Positions 15,694 to 25,466 of a DNA stretch of 64,000 nt are shown one piece after another. The DNA is from Proteus faecis. Its GTDB lineage: Bacteria > Pseudomonadota > Gammaproteobacteria > Enterobacterales > Enterobacteriaceae. Below the pieces are notes generated by a model. The model was not told the origin of the DNA, searched no databases, and worked only from the letters and a program-made list of their open reading frames with translations. The stretch covers positions 186,001 to 250,000 of the forward strand of contig NZ_PENZ01000027.1 in assembly GCF_003144395.1 (NCBI RefSeq), given 5' to 3'. The translations under genes were made by a program, and so were the position numbers. Position 1 is the stretch's first letter. Each line of letters begins with the position of its first letter.

Positions 15694-17493
15694 TCATATT
15701 TTTATTTTTCTATATAAAGTGGCAATACTTATTCCTAAGATTTTTGCTGCTTTCTTCTTTCCTTCCAATGTTGTTCCTGTTTTTTCTAATAGGTTCATAA
15801 TGGTTTGAAACTCTGATGTTAGGCTCTGAGATTTGAGATGTTCTTGTGTATTTAATGGCTGAATTTTCTCTTTATTATCTGTTTTAGCTTCTGTAGAGAT
15901 ACTACTGTTTTTATCCTTTTCTAAAGAAGCAGAATGCGATGTTTCTAACAAATAAGGTGGAAGGTGACTAAGATTTAAATCAACAGTATCGCCTTGCATA
16001 ACATACATATATTCAATCACATTGCGTAACTCTCTGATATTACCGGGCCAATCGTAGGAATATAAATAGTTAATAATAACGTTGGGGATCTTCGTCGCAG
16101 GTCGCTGATAGGTTAATGCTAAATCGTCGGCAAAAAACTGAGCCAGTTCTGCAATATCTTCTCGGTGTTCACGTAATGCTGGCGTATGGATCGGAACTAC
16201 ATTCAGGCGATAAAACAGATCTTCACGAAATAGCCCTTTATTTACCATTTCACGCAGATCTTTATTGGTGGCAGCAATGATCCTTACATCAATATTGATC
16301 ATATTATTAGAGCCAACACGCGTGATGCTTTTTTCTTGAAGTACACGTAAAAGCTTGGCTTGTAAATGTAAAGGCATATCCCCAATTTCATCTAAGAATA
16401 GGCTTCCACCATGTGCCAATTCAAATTTACCAATACGTCCTTTAGGATCTGCGCCACTAAATGCACCACGTACATAACCAAAAAGCTCACTTTCTAGCAG
16501 TTGTTCCGGGATAGCCGCACAGTTAATGGTAATAAAAGGCTGTTTCGTGCGTAAGCTTTGTTGGTGAATAGTGTAAGCAACCACTTCTTTACCTGAACCG
16601 CTTTCTCCGGTGATAAGTACGCTGGCGTGGCTAACGGCAACTTTGCTTAACATGCTTTTTAATTGGAGCATATTTTGTGAGTTGCCAATTAGAGGTGAGT
16701 GGGGATTTTCATCAACAGAGAAGGTATTTATTTGTGTCATATAATCACGAGCATCATGAAAAATAACCATGGTAAGTTGGTCATTATCAACGGATGAAAA
16801 CGTAATTTTTTTACACAGAACATGATAGCGTTGTTGGTTTAGGATCAGCCATGCTTCTTCATCGCCATAAAGAATATCTCCTGTCATCTGAATATCAAGA
16901 GATTGACCAATCAATTCACTATCAAAAAAGCGCAAAGCAGAAAGATTAGCGTGCCAAATTTTACTTTGGCTATCGATAGCGATCACACCTCTATCCATGA
17001 CATCAATCAAATTTCGAAAAGTACCAAATCGCTCTTGCTCTCTCAGCCTTTCAAGGCATTCAAAAACACGGCTTGAAATCATCTCGGAAAACTGTTCGAT
17101 AAAAGTAATAAAAGCTTGTTTTTGTTTCATCAAAAACATTTTCTGTTCTCGGTTAGAACAGATAATGCCAATGACACCAATAACTTGGTTATTAAGAAAA
17201 ATCGGTGCATTAAGATCAAGCTCTTCGGTACAAGTTAAGCGATTTTGGCATAGCTGACAGAGCGCGTTTTCTTTTGGATCTTCAATCAGAATAGTTTTTT
17301 GTACTTGCAGGACATGGCGATAAATATACCCATTACTAGAGACATCTTGATTGAGCATATAGCGATAACGCCCCGTACCGGCAATACGAATTAAATTGTT
17401 ATCAATAATTTCAACATCAGTACCAGTGATCCCCGCAATGGCATCGGTGTACTTACTGATTTCATCTTGTAGGGTACTCAGTAATGAGTGCAT
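15694..17493 (-). CDS. Sigma-54-dependent activator, YgeV-like
   Basis: The 599-residue enhancer-binding protein has a sensor region at residues 1-145 like that of E. coli Yge[18 protein letters not shown], then a [10 protein letters not shown] cysteine cluster and [19 protein letters not shown]-like region follows. The central AAA+ domain has Walker [15 protein letters not shown] (in place of the usual GAFTGA sigma-54 contact loop) and [12 protein letters not shown]-terminal Fis-type helix-turn-helix ([16 protein letters not shown]) ends it. The ATG at 17493 has AAGGTGAG at good spacing. It is divergent from the dpaL operon, its likely target. The cysteines could sense redox or bind metal; that is inference. 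Confidence 0.88.
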   Translation of the reverse strand: MHSLLSTLQDEISKYTDAIAGITGTDVEIIDNNLIRIAGTGRYRYMLNQDVSSNGYIYRHVLQVQKTILIEDPKENALCQLCQNRLTCTEELDLNAPIFLNNQVIGVIGIICSNREQKMFLMKQKQAFITFIEQFSEMISSRVFECLERLREQERFGTFRNLIDVMDRGVIAIDSQSKIWHANLSALRFFDSELIGQSLDIQMTGDILYGDEEAWLILNQQRYHVLCKKITFSSVDNDQLTMVIFHDARDYMTQINTFSVDENPHSPLIGNSQNMLQLKSMLSKVAVSHASVLITGESGSGKEVVAYTIHQQSLRTKQPFITINCAAIPEQLLESELFGYVRGAFSGADPKGRIGKFELAHGGSLFLDEIGDMPLHLQAKLLRVLQEKSITRVGSNNMINIDVRIIAATNKDLREMVNKGLFREDLFYRLNVVPIHTPALREHREDIAELAQFFADDLALTYQRPATKIPNVIINYLYSYDWPGNIRELRNVIEYMYVMQGDTVDLNLSHLPPYLLETSHSASLEKDKNSSISTEAKTDNKEKIQPLNTQEHLKSQSLTSEFQTIMNLLEKTGTTLEGKKKAAKILGISIATLYRKIKI

Positions 17494-17510
17494 CACATTC
17501 TCACCTTAAA

Positions 17511-17635
17511 ATTATCAATATTGATAATAAATTATCATTGCTCATTTTGGGTTGTTAATTTAATTGTTATTTATTAATTATTTATGTGTTTTTTGTATAA
17601 GGCTCACACAATTTCTTATTATTGATAATTTATCA
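17511..17635. promoter_or_regulatory. Candidate upstream activator sites
   Basis: Two palindromes share the half-site TTATCA: the perfect 18-mer ATTATCAATATTGATAAT at 17511-17528 and TGATAATTTATCA at 17623-17635. They lie about 125-250 bp upstream of the sigma-54 promoter, the usual distance for enhancer-binding-protein sites. The first is close to the activator's own start, so autoregulation is possible. Confidence 0.5.
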
Positions 17636-17757
17636 CTTAAATAAAACCGCCTAGATCACAGCTTTTCTGCATCATTAATTTCATCTTTTAATCAGTTAAA
17701 TAATAAATCCATTTAAAATCAAAATATTGCATCTTTATTAAAGGATTTTTGAGTGAG

Positions 17758-17774
17758 TTGGCATACATATTGCG
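17758..17774 (+). promoter_or_regulatory. Sigma-54 (-24/-12) promoter of the dpaL operon
   Basis: TTGGCATACATATTGCG has GG at 17760-17761 and GC at 17772-17773, separated by exactly 10 nt as sigma-54 requires. Transcription should begin near 17785. The 5' leader then holds two hairpins: ATAGGG/CCCTAT around 17777-17793 and TCGCGATA/TATCGCGA at 17807-17828. Confidence 0.82.
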
Positions 17775-17857
17775 ATATAGGGGATAACCCTATGTATTCC
17801 GATTAATCGCGATATTGGGTTATCGCGAATTTTAAAGTGTGATTAAGAGGTAATTCC

Positions 17858-19075
17858 ATGCAGGAGCAATTGCAGTACCTGATTAACCAGAGTTCATTTA
17901 CACGAAAACCAACCGCTGAGCTTGCCCCTTTTCGTTATGAAGAGTTAGTCAAAGCGTTAGATTTTCACAGAACTATTCCAGGATACGCACCTACACCGTT
18001 ATTTCATTTACCCCAATTAGCCAAAACTTTAGGGGTTGGTGAGTTATATCTAAAAGATGAGTCTTTCCGTTTTGGTTTAAAAGCATTTAAAGCGTTAGGT
18101 GGTGCTTATGCGATGGCTCGCCATATTGCTGATTTCCTCGAAATGGACATAAGTGAATTACCTTATGAGGTAATGATCAGTGATGAGATCAGGAAAAAGT
18201 TAAATGGCGTAACTTTTGCGACAACCACTGATGGGAATCATGGACGTGGTGTTGCTTGGATGGCAAGACAGTTAAAGCAAAAAGCAGTGGTCTATATGCC
18301 AAAAGGATCATCACAAGAACGTTTAGATGCCATTTTGCGTGAAGGTGCAGTCGCTGAAATCGTTGATATGAACTATGACGATGCCGTAAGAATGACGGCT
18401 GAAATGGCTGAAAAATATGGCTGGATAGTGGTTCAAGACACTGCATGGGATGGTTATGAAGAGATCCCTCTTTGGATCATGCAAGGCTATGGCACGTTAA
18501 TGCTGGAATCTCTCGCACAATTACATGAAGTACCCCCGACGCATATTTTTGTGCAAGCCGGCGTGGGCTCTTTTGCGGGTATGGTGCAAGGCATGGTAAC
18601 AGCCGCTTATGGCAAACAAGCACCGAAAGTGATTGTGGCAGAAGCGCGTATTGCTGACTGTTTATATCAATCTGCGGTATCAGGAACAGCAGATGCTATT
18701 CCTGTTGGTGGGGATTTACAAACGGTTATGGCAGGGTTGGCTTGTGGTGAAGCAAATAGTATTGGTTGGAATTTATTACGTGATTATTCAGCGGCATTTT
18801 TCTCTTGCCCTGATGCCGTCGCAACTAGGGGAATGCGGATTTTAGGGAACCCTTTACCCGGTGATCCGCACATCATTTCTGGTGAATCTGGTGCTGTGAC
18901 AACAGGCTTGCTCTCTATTTTGATGCAATCACCTGTTTATCAGAGTGCAAAAGAAGAGTTGGGATTAGATGAAAATGCAAGAGTGCTTGTGATAAGCACT
19001 GAAGGTGACACTGATCCTGAACGTTATCGCGATATCGTGTGGGATGGTGAATTGCCTAGCTTCAAACAATTTTAA
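17858..19075 (+). CDS. dpaL: Diaminopropionate ammonia-lyase
   Basis: The 405-residue fold-type II PLP enzyme is clearly homologous to E. coli YgeX. It splits 2,3-diaminopropionate (D or L) into pyruvate and two ammonia. The PLP lysine is K78 in RFGLKAFK. Other family blocks are TTTDGNHGRGVAWMARQL, VQDTAWDGYEEIPLWIMQGY, QAGVGSFAG and SGESGAVT. AAGAGGTAATTCC gives a good Shine-Dalgarno before the ATG. It is first in an operon with ygeY, an amidohydrolase and an MFS permease, behind a sigma-54 promoter. Confidence 0.93.
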   Translation: MQEQLQYLINQSSFTRKPTAELAPFRYEELVKALDFHRTIPGYAPTPLFHLPQLAKTLGVGELYLKDESFRFGLKAFKALGGAYAMARHIADFLEMDISELPYEVMISDEIRKKLNGVTFATTTDGNHGRGVAWMARQLKQKAVVYMPKGSSQERLDAILREGAVAEIVDMNYDDAVRMTAEMAEKYGWIVVQDTAWDGYEEIPLWIMQGYGTLMLESLAQLHEVPPTHIFVQAGVGSFAGMVQGMVTAAYGKQAPKVIVAEARIADCLYQSAVSGTADAIPVGGDLQTVMAGLACGEANSIGWNLLRDYSAAFFSCPDAVATRGMRILGNPLPGDPHIISGESGAVTTGLLSILMQSPVYQSAKEELGLDENARVLVISTEGDTDPERYRDIVWDGELPSFKQF

Positions 19076-19106
19076 AAAACAAATAAGTCTTTTGGAGTGA
19101 AATAGT

Positions 19107-20291
19107 ATGTTATCAGCAAACCGATTTGATGAAGTTATTAAGAATTGCCAATTATTAATCCAACAAAAAAGCTATTCAGGTGAAGAAGGTAATGTTGTTA
19201 AAGTCATAGAAGAGATGATGAAAAGCTATGATTTTGACGATATTCACATTGATAAATACGGCAATATCATTGGTGGAATTATAGGTCAACACCCAGGGAA
19301 AACCCTTGTTTTTGATGGTCATATCGACACGGTCCCCGTTAGTGAGCGCGACTGGAAAGAAAAGCCTTATGGTGCAGAAATAAAAGATGGAAAGATTTAT
19401 GGCCGTGGTACCAGTGATATGAAAGGTGCCGTCGCAGCCATGATTTCAGCGATAGGTTTTTATGGTCAAGATAATCAGCGTAATTTTGCTGGTCGTATCT
19501 ATGTCTCTTGTATTGTGCATGAAGAGTGTTTTGAAGGTGTTGCCGCAAGACTCGTTTCTGAACGCTATAAACCAGACTACGTGGTAATTGGGGAAGCCTC
19601 AGAATTAAATCTCAAAATTGGGCAACGTGGTCGTGCTGAAATTGTTGTTGAAACTTTTGGTAAACCCGCTCATTCCGCCAATCCAGATGCAGGGATCAAC
19701 TCTGTTTATAAAATGGCAAAACTTATCGAGAAGATAAGAACCTTAACGCCTTCTGTTCATCCTGTATTAGGAAAAGGGATCTTAGAGCTCACGGATATTA
19801 AATCATCACCTTATCCAGGCGCTTCGGTTGTACCTGAATATTGTCGCGCCACTTACGATCGCCGTTTATTAGTCGGTGAAACTAAAGAGGAAGTGCTCGC
19901 ACCATTACAAAAAGCAATTGATGAACTAGCTTCTCAAGATTCTGATTTTAAAGCAAAAGTCTCTTATGCCTACGGTACTGAAAAATGTTACACCGGTGCC
20001 ACTATTGAAGGTGAGCGTTTCTTCCCGGGTTGGTTATTAGAAGAGAGCGATCCTTACGTACAAAGCGTTTTAAAAGGGCTGCATGAATCGGGCTTTAACC
20101 CTACAGTCACACAATACTCTTTCTGCACTAACGGTAGTCACTATGCGGGTGAAGCAGGAATTAAAACCATTGGTTTTGGCCCGTCTCGCGAAAACTTAGC
20201 CCACACCATTGATGAATATATCGAAATTGAACAGTTAAAAGGTGCAGCGAAGGGGTATTACAGCATTATGAATAGCCTTTATCACCTTTAA
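19107..20291 (+). CDS. ygeY: YgeY-type M20 family metallohydrolase
   Basis: The 394-residue M20 peptidase/deacylase-type hydrolase is of the YgeY group, often annotated as selenium-metabolism-linked. Metal and catalytic signatures are FDGHIDTVP (His, Asp), GRGTSDMKGAVAAM (Asp), HEEC (general base and metal Glu) and the late HTIDEYIEIE. It probably removes an acyl or peptide group from an amino-acid-like substrate upstream of DpaL. It lies 31 bp after dpaL with GGAG before the ATG. The exact substrate is unknown. Confidence 0.88.
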   Translation: MLSANRFDEVIKNCQLLIQQKSYSGEEGNVVKVIEEMMKSYDFDDIHIDKYGNIIGGIIGQHPGKTLVFDGHIDTVPVSERDWKEKPYGAEIKDGKIYGRGTSDMKGAVAAMISAIGFYGQDNQRNFAGRIYVSCIVHEECFEGVAARLVSERYKPDYVVIGEASELNLKIGQRGRAEIVVETFGKPAHSANPDAGINSVYKMAKLIEKIRTLTPSVHPVLGKGILELTDIKSSPYPGASVVPEYCRATYDRRLLVGETKEEVLAPLQKAIDELASQDSDFKAKVSYAYGTEKCYTGATIEGERFFPGWLLEESDPYVQSVLKGLHESGFNPTVTQYSFCTNGSHYAGEAGIKTIGFGPSRENLAHTIDEYIEIEQLKGAAKGYYSIMNSLYHL

Positions 20292-20368
20292 TTTACTTCT
20301 TACGCAATAAATCCTTACTAGAAGAGTGTCTGGCGAAACAGTCAGATGCTCTTTGGAGAAATAACAGA

Positions 20369-21955
20369 ATGAAAACAATATTTAAAAACGCCACTGTTAT
20401 TGATGGAACAGGGGCAAGCGCATTTCAAGCTGATGTTGTGGTTAACGAAGGAAAAATAATAAAAATCGGTCAGTTTGATGCAAAAACCAATGATCAAATT
20501 ATTGATGCAACAGGGAAGATAGTCTGCCCTGGCTTTATTGATACCCACACTCACTCTGATCTTTCTGCTCTGCTTAATCCCGCTTTATCTGCCAAAATTC
20601 GCCAAGGGATCACTACTGAATTGTTAGGGCAAGATGGTGTCGCACTAGCGCCATTGCCAGAACAATATATTTCAGCATGGCGCAAGAATATTGCGGGTTT
20701 AGATGGTGATTCTGACAGCATTGATTGGCATTTTAACAATACCGAAGGTTACTTAGGTATGTTGGAAGCGAGAGGCTCAGCAACGAATCTTGCTTACCTT
20801 GTTCCTCATGGCAACATCCGGATGGAAGCGATGGGATTGGAAGGTAATCCTTCTACTCGTGAAGATGTCGCCAAGATGTGTGAGATCTTAGAGCGTGAGT
20901 TAAAAGCAGGGGCATTTGGTTTATCCACTGGATTGATTTATATGCCTTGCGCCTTTGGTGATACCGCTGAAATGATCGAGCTTTGTAAGGTTACAGCAAA
21001 ACATAATGGTATTTTTGTTGTACACCAGCGTAGTGAAGCTGACGATATTATTCAATCAACTCAAGAGCTTATTGATATCGCCAAAGCATCTGGTGTTTGG
21101 TTGCATATTTCCCATATGAAGGTTTGTGGTAAGAAAAACTGGGGATTAATCGATGAAATGCTGGGTATGTTAGAGCAAGCACAAAAAGAGGGCATCCGTA
21201 TCTCTTTTGACCAATATCCGTATGTGGCAGGCAGTACCATGCTTGGGGTGATCTTACCGCCTTGGGTTCACGCAGGAGGTACAGAAAAATTATTAGAGCG
21301 CTTAGCTTCTCCTGAACTGCGTAAAAAGATGATTGAAGATATCGAAAAAGGCATTCCAGGTTGGGATAACTTTATTGATTTTGCAGGCTTAGAAAATATT
21401 TATGTCACTAGTTCTAAAACAGAAAAAAACCAAGATGCCGTTGGCCTTAGCCTTGTAGAGCTAGGCGAATTGAGAGGTAAAGATCCGTATAACGCAACTT
21501 TCGATCTGCTATATGAAGAAGAGAATGCAGTAGGAATGGTGGATTTTTACGGTACAGAAGAGCACGTTATCAAATTCTTATGTCGTCCTGAACAAAACGT
21601 ATGTACTGATGGGTTAATGGGGGCAGGTAAACCTCACCCTCGTGTATTTGGTGCATTTCCTCGTGTTTTAGGGAAATACGTCAGAGAAGAAAAATGCCTC
21701 TCTTGGGAACAAGCTATCCGCAAAATGACAGGTAAACCAGCTGAAGTCCTTCGATTAACCGATAGAGGTTTAATTAAAGAAGGGTATGCGGCAGATATTG
21801 TGATGTTCGACCCTGAAACCATTATTGATAAAGGTACGTTTGTGGAGCCTAACCAATACCCAGAAGGGATCGACTTGGTAATGGTCAATGGTCGTATCGC
21901 TTTAATTAATGGAGTCGAAAGTTACGCCTGCAGTGGACATGTTTTAAGAGCATAA
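20369..21955 (+). CDS. D-aminoacylase-like amidohydrolase
   Basis: The 528-residue amidohydrolase-superfamily protein is of the N-acyl-D-amino-acid deacylase type. It has the metal motif FIDTHTHSD (about 56-64), a GITTELLGQDG block, SHMKVCGKKNWG, and the late VGMVDFYGTEEHV and DGLMGAGKPHPR regions. It would release D-amino acids from N-acyl forms. With YgeY and DpaL it suggests stepwise breakdown of an acylated diaminopropionate or a related D-amino acid. The preceding 77-bp gap holds a stem-loop at 20322-20351. Confidence 0.85.
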   Translation: MKTIFKNATVIDGTGASAFQADVVVNEGKIIKIGQFDAKTNDQIIDATGKIVCPGFIDTHTHSDLSALLNPALSAKIRQGITTELLGQDGVALAPLPEQYISAWRKNIAGLDGDSDSIDWHFNNTEGYLGMLEARGSATNLAYLVPHGNIRMEAMGLEGNPSTREDVAKMCEILERELKAGAFGLSTGLIYMPCAFGDTAEMIELCKVTAKHNGIFVVHQRSEADDIIQSTQELIDIAKASGVWLHISHMKVCGKKNWGLIDEMLGMLEQAQKEGIRISFDQYPYVAGSTMLGVILPPWVHAGGTEKLLERLASPELRKKMIEDIEKGIPGWDNFIDFAGLENIYVTSSKTEKNQDAVGLSLVELGELRGKDPYNATFDLLYEEENAVGMVDFYGTEEHVIKFLCRPEQNVCTDGLMGAGKPHPRVFGAFPRVLGKYVREEKCLSWEQAIRKMTGKPAEVLRLTDRGLIKEGYAADIVMFDPETIIDKGTFVEPNQYPEGIDLVMVNGRIALINGVESYACSGHVLRA

Positions 21956-21997
21956 CAACACAATAGCGCTCTTAAACGTTAAATCTTATCTCTGTTT

Positions 21998-22022
21998 ATC
22001 ACGGTTGTTTTTCAACCGTGAT
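21998..22022 (+). other. Intercistronic stem-loop before the MFS gene
   Basis: ATCACGGTTG and CAACCGTGAT pair perfectly around TTTTT. No T-run follows. Probably an mRNA-stability or processing element within the operon. Confidence 0.6.
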
Positions 22023-22050
22023 GGTTTCCCCTTACCTGAGGAACAGGAAA

Positions 22051-23325
22051 ATGAGTTCAAATATTATTCCAGACCTTCAACCGAAGAAAACATGGAAAGC
22101 TCGTTACACCGTTTTATCCTTAATTTGGTTAGCATGGTTACTTTCATTCTTAGATAGAATGGTAATGAGTGTTTCATTACCCTTTATTGGACGTGATCTT
22201 AATCTTGATACCACCCAACAAGGTTTAATCATCAGTGCGTTCTTTGTCGGTTATGCGGCATTCCAAATACCGGGTGGTTTTTTAGCTGACCGCTTTGGTG
22301 CGCGTAAAATTATGGCAATCGGCATTGCATGGTGGTCAGTCTTCACTAGCTTAACGGGGATGGTATTTACATTACCGTTAATGTTAGCGGTGCGATTCTT
22401 ATTTGGTATTGGTGAGGGATGTTTTCCATCGGCTTCTTGGAAAATGATCTCAACTTATTTCCCATCTAAAGAGCGTGGTCGTGCTACTGCAATTCAATCA
22501 ACAGTAAATACTTTAGGGCCAGCATTAGCTGTCATTGTTGCCGCCAGTATTATCGGTGCTTTTGGCTGGCATATGGTGTTTATTGTTTTAGGTATTCCGG
22601 GATTATTAATTGCAGCGGGTATTTATTTCTTTACTCGTGATAATCCAAAAGATCACCCAAGTATTACTCAGCAAGATCTCGATGAATTAGCGGCAGATGG
22701 TACATTAACGGATAAACCTGTTGAAGCGGTACCTTTTAAAGACGTTTTAAAGATGCCAGTATTGTGGCAAATGGCAGCGATTTGGTTTCTGTTTGATATT
22801 ACCTTCTGGGGATTCTCAACATGGTTACCAAGCTATTTAATTACTGTTCGTGAATTCTCTTTGGCGAAAACCGGGGTAATGGCGGCTATTCCATTCTTAT
22901 TTGGTGCGGGTGGAACATTATTAGGGGGTTATGTTTCTGATAAATGTAAAGCACAGCGTAAATGGTTATATATGATCACCGCAGTGATTGCAGCAGGCTT
23001 CTTATATATGACATATACCGTTGAAAGTGCCGATATGGCTGTTGTATATCAGTGTATTTCAGCATTATTTATGTTCTTCGCCATGGCAATGTTCTGGGGT
23101 ATTTTAATGGATACTATCCCCAATAAAATCATGGGCCGTGCTTCAGGAATTGTTAACTTCGGTGGGCAAATGGCGGGGGTTGTTTCTGCACCGGTGATGG
23201 GATTCTTAATTAAAGCCAGTGGCGGTAGTTATGACAGTGCATTTATGTTTATGATAATTGCATTGGTTGCCTCTGCTGTTGTGACGTTCACTGTTAAAAT
23301 GAGAAATACACCAGCACCTGTTTAA
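22051..23325 (+). CDS. MFS transporter of the anion:cation symporter type
   Basis: The 424-residue protein has 12 predicted transmembrane helices. The N-terminal MFS pattern is SFLDRMVMSVSLPFIGRDL, with the loop 2-3 motif GGFLADRFGARKIM. It resembles the ACS family (hexuronate, phthalate or amino-acid-like anion importers). The start at 22051 follows GAGGA at 22038-22042; the GTG at 22018 lies in the stem-loop. As last gene of the operon it most likely imports the substrate of the three enzymes. Confidence 0.88.
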   Translation: MSSNIIPDLQPKKTWKARYTVLSLIWLAWLLSFLDRMVMSVSLPFIGRDLNLDTTQQGLIISAFFVGYAAFQIPGGFLADRFGARKIMAIGIAWWSVFTSLTGMVFTLPLMLAVRFLFGIGEGCFPSASWKMISTYFPSKERGRATAIQSTVNTLGPALAVIVAASIIGAFGWHMVFIVLGIPGLLIAAGIYFFTRDNPKDHPSITQQDLDELAADGTLTDKPVEAVPFKDVLKMPVLWQMAAIWFLFDITFWGFSTWLPSYLITVREFSLAKTGVMAAIPFLFGAGGTLLGGYVSDKCKAQRKWLYMITAVIAAGFLYMTYTVESADMAVVYQCISALFMFFAMAMFWGILMDTIPNKIMGRASGIVNFGGQMAGVVSAPVMGFLIKASGGSYDSAFMFMIIALVASAVVTFTVKMRNTPAPV

Positions 23326-23499
23326 TTAATCAGTATTAATAACGTTTATATTTAAATAAGTGTGATGTTATTAAAAGAAATAAGATTAATTAAATAAAAT
23401 AAATGTATTAACTGTAAGATTTATTTATTAAAACTCACTCTATGCTTTATTGATTTTTTAATTTAAAAAATCTTATTGTAGGATACTTTTGTCTTAAAA

Positions 23500-23530
23500 A
23501 AGCCACGATTAAAAATCGTGGCTTTGCTTT
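23500..23530. terminator. Bidirectional terminator
   Basis: AAGCCACGATT, loop AAA, AATCGTGGCTT (23500-23524). T-rich sequence on one side and A-rich on the other serve both the MFS operon (+) and the prfH-rtcB2 operon (-), which converge here. Confidence 0.82.
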
Positions 23531-23546
23531 TGTTAGATTAATAACA

Positions 23547-24158
23547 TTATTTGCTTGTAAGAACAAAATTGTCGCCGCTAAAACAGAGAGTAGCATCGCC
23601 ACGAATAACTTGATGATGGGCAATATGACGTTGGCTATTTAATGAGGCGTGTTGCTTCCTCATATAAGCCTCTAAATGCCATGCAATAAGTTGTTTAGCG
23701 AGCTTTTTATTAGCGTGCTGACTACGCTCTGATTGCACTTTTACACTAATGCCTGTGGCAATATGTGTTGCTCTGACCGCAGATTCTGTTTTGTTAACAT
23801 GCTGACCACCTGGGCCATTTGAGCGCATGGTTTCAAAAACAATTTCTTGGTCATTAATTTCATCAGGTTGTTCAAAACAAGCAACACCAATAAACCAATT
23901 TTTCCGTTTATGCCGTGGTCGTAACGTGCTTGCACATTGCCATTGTATAGAACCTGCCCACTGTTGTGCGATAGCCTGTGCATCAGCACCTTCAAGAGAC
24001 ACTAACGCTGATTTTAAGCCATAACGTGAAGGCTCTTTTTCAAGAACAGTGATGTTTACTTGCTGTGTTGCAGTTGATTTCAAAAAGTAATTTAAAGCTT
24101 TTTCAACTGCTAAGCAGCACTCTTCAGGGCCTTGTGCGGAGGTGAATTGTAATAACAT
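23547..24158 (-). CDS. prfH: Peptide chain release factor homolog PrfH
   Basis: The 203-residue release-factor-like protein keeps the GGQ peptidyl-hydrolysis motif (SNGPGGQHVNKTESAVR) and a basic C-terminal end but lacks the stop-codon-reading domain of RF1/RF2. PrfH is known to act with RtcB2: it releases the nascent chain from ribosomes whose 16S decoding centre has been cut, so that the rRNA can be re-ligated. Its start overlaps the last base of rtcB2, so the pair is translationally coupled. Confidence 0.93.
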   Translation of the reverse strand: MLLQFTSAQGPEECCLAVEKALNYFLKSTATQQVNITVLEKEPSRYGLKSALVSLEGADAQAIAQQWAGSIQWQCASTLRPRHKRKNWFIGVACFEQPDEINDQEIVFETMRSNGPGGQHVNKTESAVRATHIATGISVKVQSERSQHANKKLAKQLIAWHLEAYMRKQHASLNSQRHIAHHQVIRGDATLCFSGDNFVLTSK

Positions 24159-25294
24159 TACGCCATCTCCCCACTGGTTTTATAGGTGACCACCGGTTTT
24201 AAACGAGCGATGACCTCGATTAATCCAACGTTCACCATACTTTCAATCACACTCTCTATTGATTTATAAGATTGCGGAGCCTCTTCATAAATCAGTTGCT
24301 TATTGGCACAAATAATGCGGCTACCTAATGCAGTTCGTGAAAGTTGTAAAGGTGTAAAACGGTGTGATAATCGCCCCTTACACTCTGTACGCATCCATTT
24401 TCTACCTGCACCATGAGGTAATGAATAAAGGCTTAATTCAGACACGATTGGCTTAACAATATAGCTGTGATCACCGCGTGAACATGGGATCACCACCATA
24501 TCGTGATGTGCCGGTGTTGCACCTTTTCGATGTAACCAGCCTTGTTGACCATATAACTCACAAGGCTCCACAAGATTATGATTTACATCAGAAATAATTA
24601 CACCTTGAGTACGGATTTGGCGCATCATTCTTTCACCAATAAGGCGACGATTAATCTTTGCATAATCAAGTGCATTATTGTGAGCTTGCAAATATTCATT
24701 TGCATCTTCAGTGTTAGCAATCAGCCCTTTATGACCAAACTGTTCTGTATGGGCACGTAAGATAGATTGTCCTAAGCCTCTCGATCCGCTGTGAACAAGT
24801 AGCAATAACTGTTTTTTATTGATACCACTTTCAGCGAAAAGCGTTTCATTGATCACTCGGTCAATTTGTTGGAATTCAGCAAAGTGATTACCACCACCAA
24901 TAGAGCCTAAAGATCCAGCAAAAGGGTGGTTGTGCATTTCAGTTGGTAGATGTGCTTCTAACCATTCTAACGGTGCGATATCACTCATTTCACTCAACTG
25001 TTTTTCTGCTTTATCTAAGTTAAGTTTGCTGTTTTTAAATTCAGTTTGAAAGAGTGTCATACCACAGCCAATATCATTTCCGACTAGAGCAGGGTAAAAA
25101 CGATTAACAGAAAAAAAGGCAGCGCCAATAGGATAACCACGGCCCGGATGTAGGTCTGGCATACCTGCAACATAAGCCATATCAGGAAGTTGAGCCGTTA
25201 TTTCTAGTTGTTGGATTGCTTTGCTTTCAATCCAAGTATTATCCGATGCGATATAACAAACGCTATCAGATAAATAATGAACACACTTGTCCAT
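24158..25294 (-). CDS. rtcB2: RtcB2-type RNA ligase
   Basis: The 378-residue RtcB-family RNA ligase is paired with PrfH. It has the metal/catalytic cysteine motif GNDIGCGM, GSLGSIGGGNHFAEF, LLLVHSGSRGLG, a histidine-rich metal site and SRTALGSR near the guanylate-accepting histidine region. It joins 2',3'-cyclic phosphate and 5'-OH RNA ends using GTP and Mn2+. The start is set at 25294 (MDKCVHYLSD), which matches the N-terminus of related proteins; the ATG at 25306 has no Shine-Dalgarno. A small ORF with a perfect Shine-Dalgarno lies 72 bp upstream. Confidence 0.92.
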   Translation of the reverse strand: MDKCVHYLSDSVCYIASDNTWIESKAIQQLEITAQLPDMAYVAGMPDLHPGRGYPIGAAFFSVNRFYPALVGNDIGCGMTLFQTEFKNSKLNLDKAEKQLSEMSDIAPLEWLEAHLPTEMHNHPFAGSLGSIGGGNHFAEFQQIDRVINETLFAESGINKKQLLLLVHSGSRGLGQSILRAHTEQFGHKGLIANTEDANEYLQAHNNALDYAKINRRLIGERMMRQIRTQGVIISDVNHNLVEPCELYGQQGWLHRKGATPAHHDMVVIPCSRGDHSYIVKPIVSELSLYSLPHGAGRKWMRTECKGRLSHRFTPLQLSRTALGSRIICANKQLIYEEAPQSYKSIESVIESMVNVGLIEVIARLKPVVTYKTSGEMA

Positions 25295-25366
25295 ATACCA
25301 ATCCATATAATGTAAAGGATAAAAAAATAAATTGATTGGCGGACAGCAAAAAGAAGGAAAAAAGGA

Positions 25367-25414
25367 TTACTTCTGAGATTGTCCGCAAAGAGTATTCATA
25401 TTTGTTGTTGTCAT
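25367..25414 (-). CDS. Possible 15-residue leader peptide before rtcB2
   Basis: ATG at 25414, peptide MTTTNMNTLCGQSQK, stop at 25367. It has an ideal AAGGAGG Shine-Dalgarno at 25421-25427, stronger than that of rtcB2 itself. Its last codons include GCGGACA, which can pair with TGTCCGC about 34 nt later (plus-strand positions 25338-25386). Too short for a domain call. A regulatory leader ORF is the most natural reading, but this is inference. Confidence 0.45.
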   Translation of the reverse strand: MTTTNMNTLCGQSQK

Positions 25415-25466
25415 GGGATACCTCCTTGCGTTAATTAAAATGGGTGAGAAATAATAAATCGCGGGC

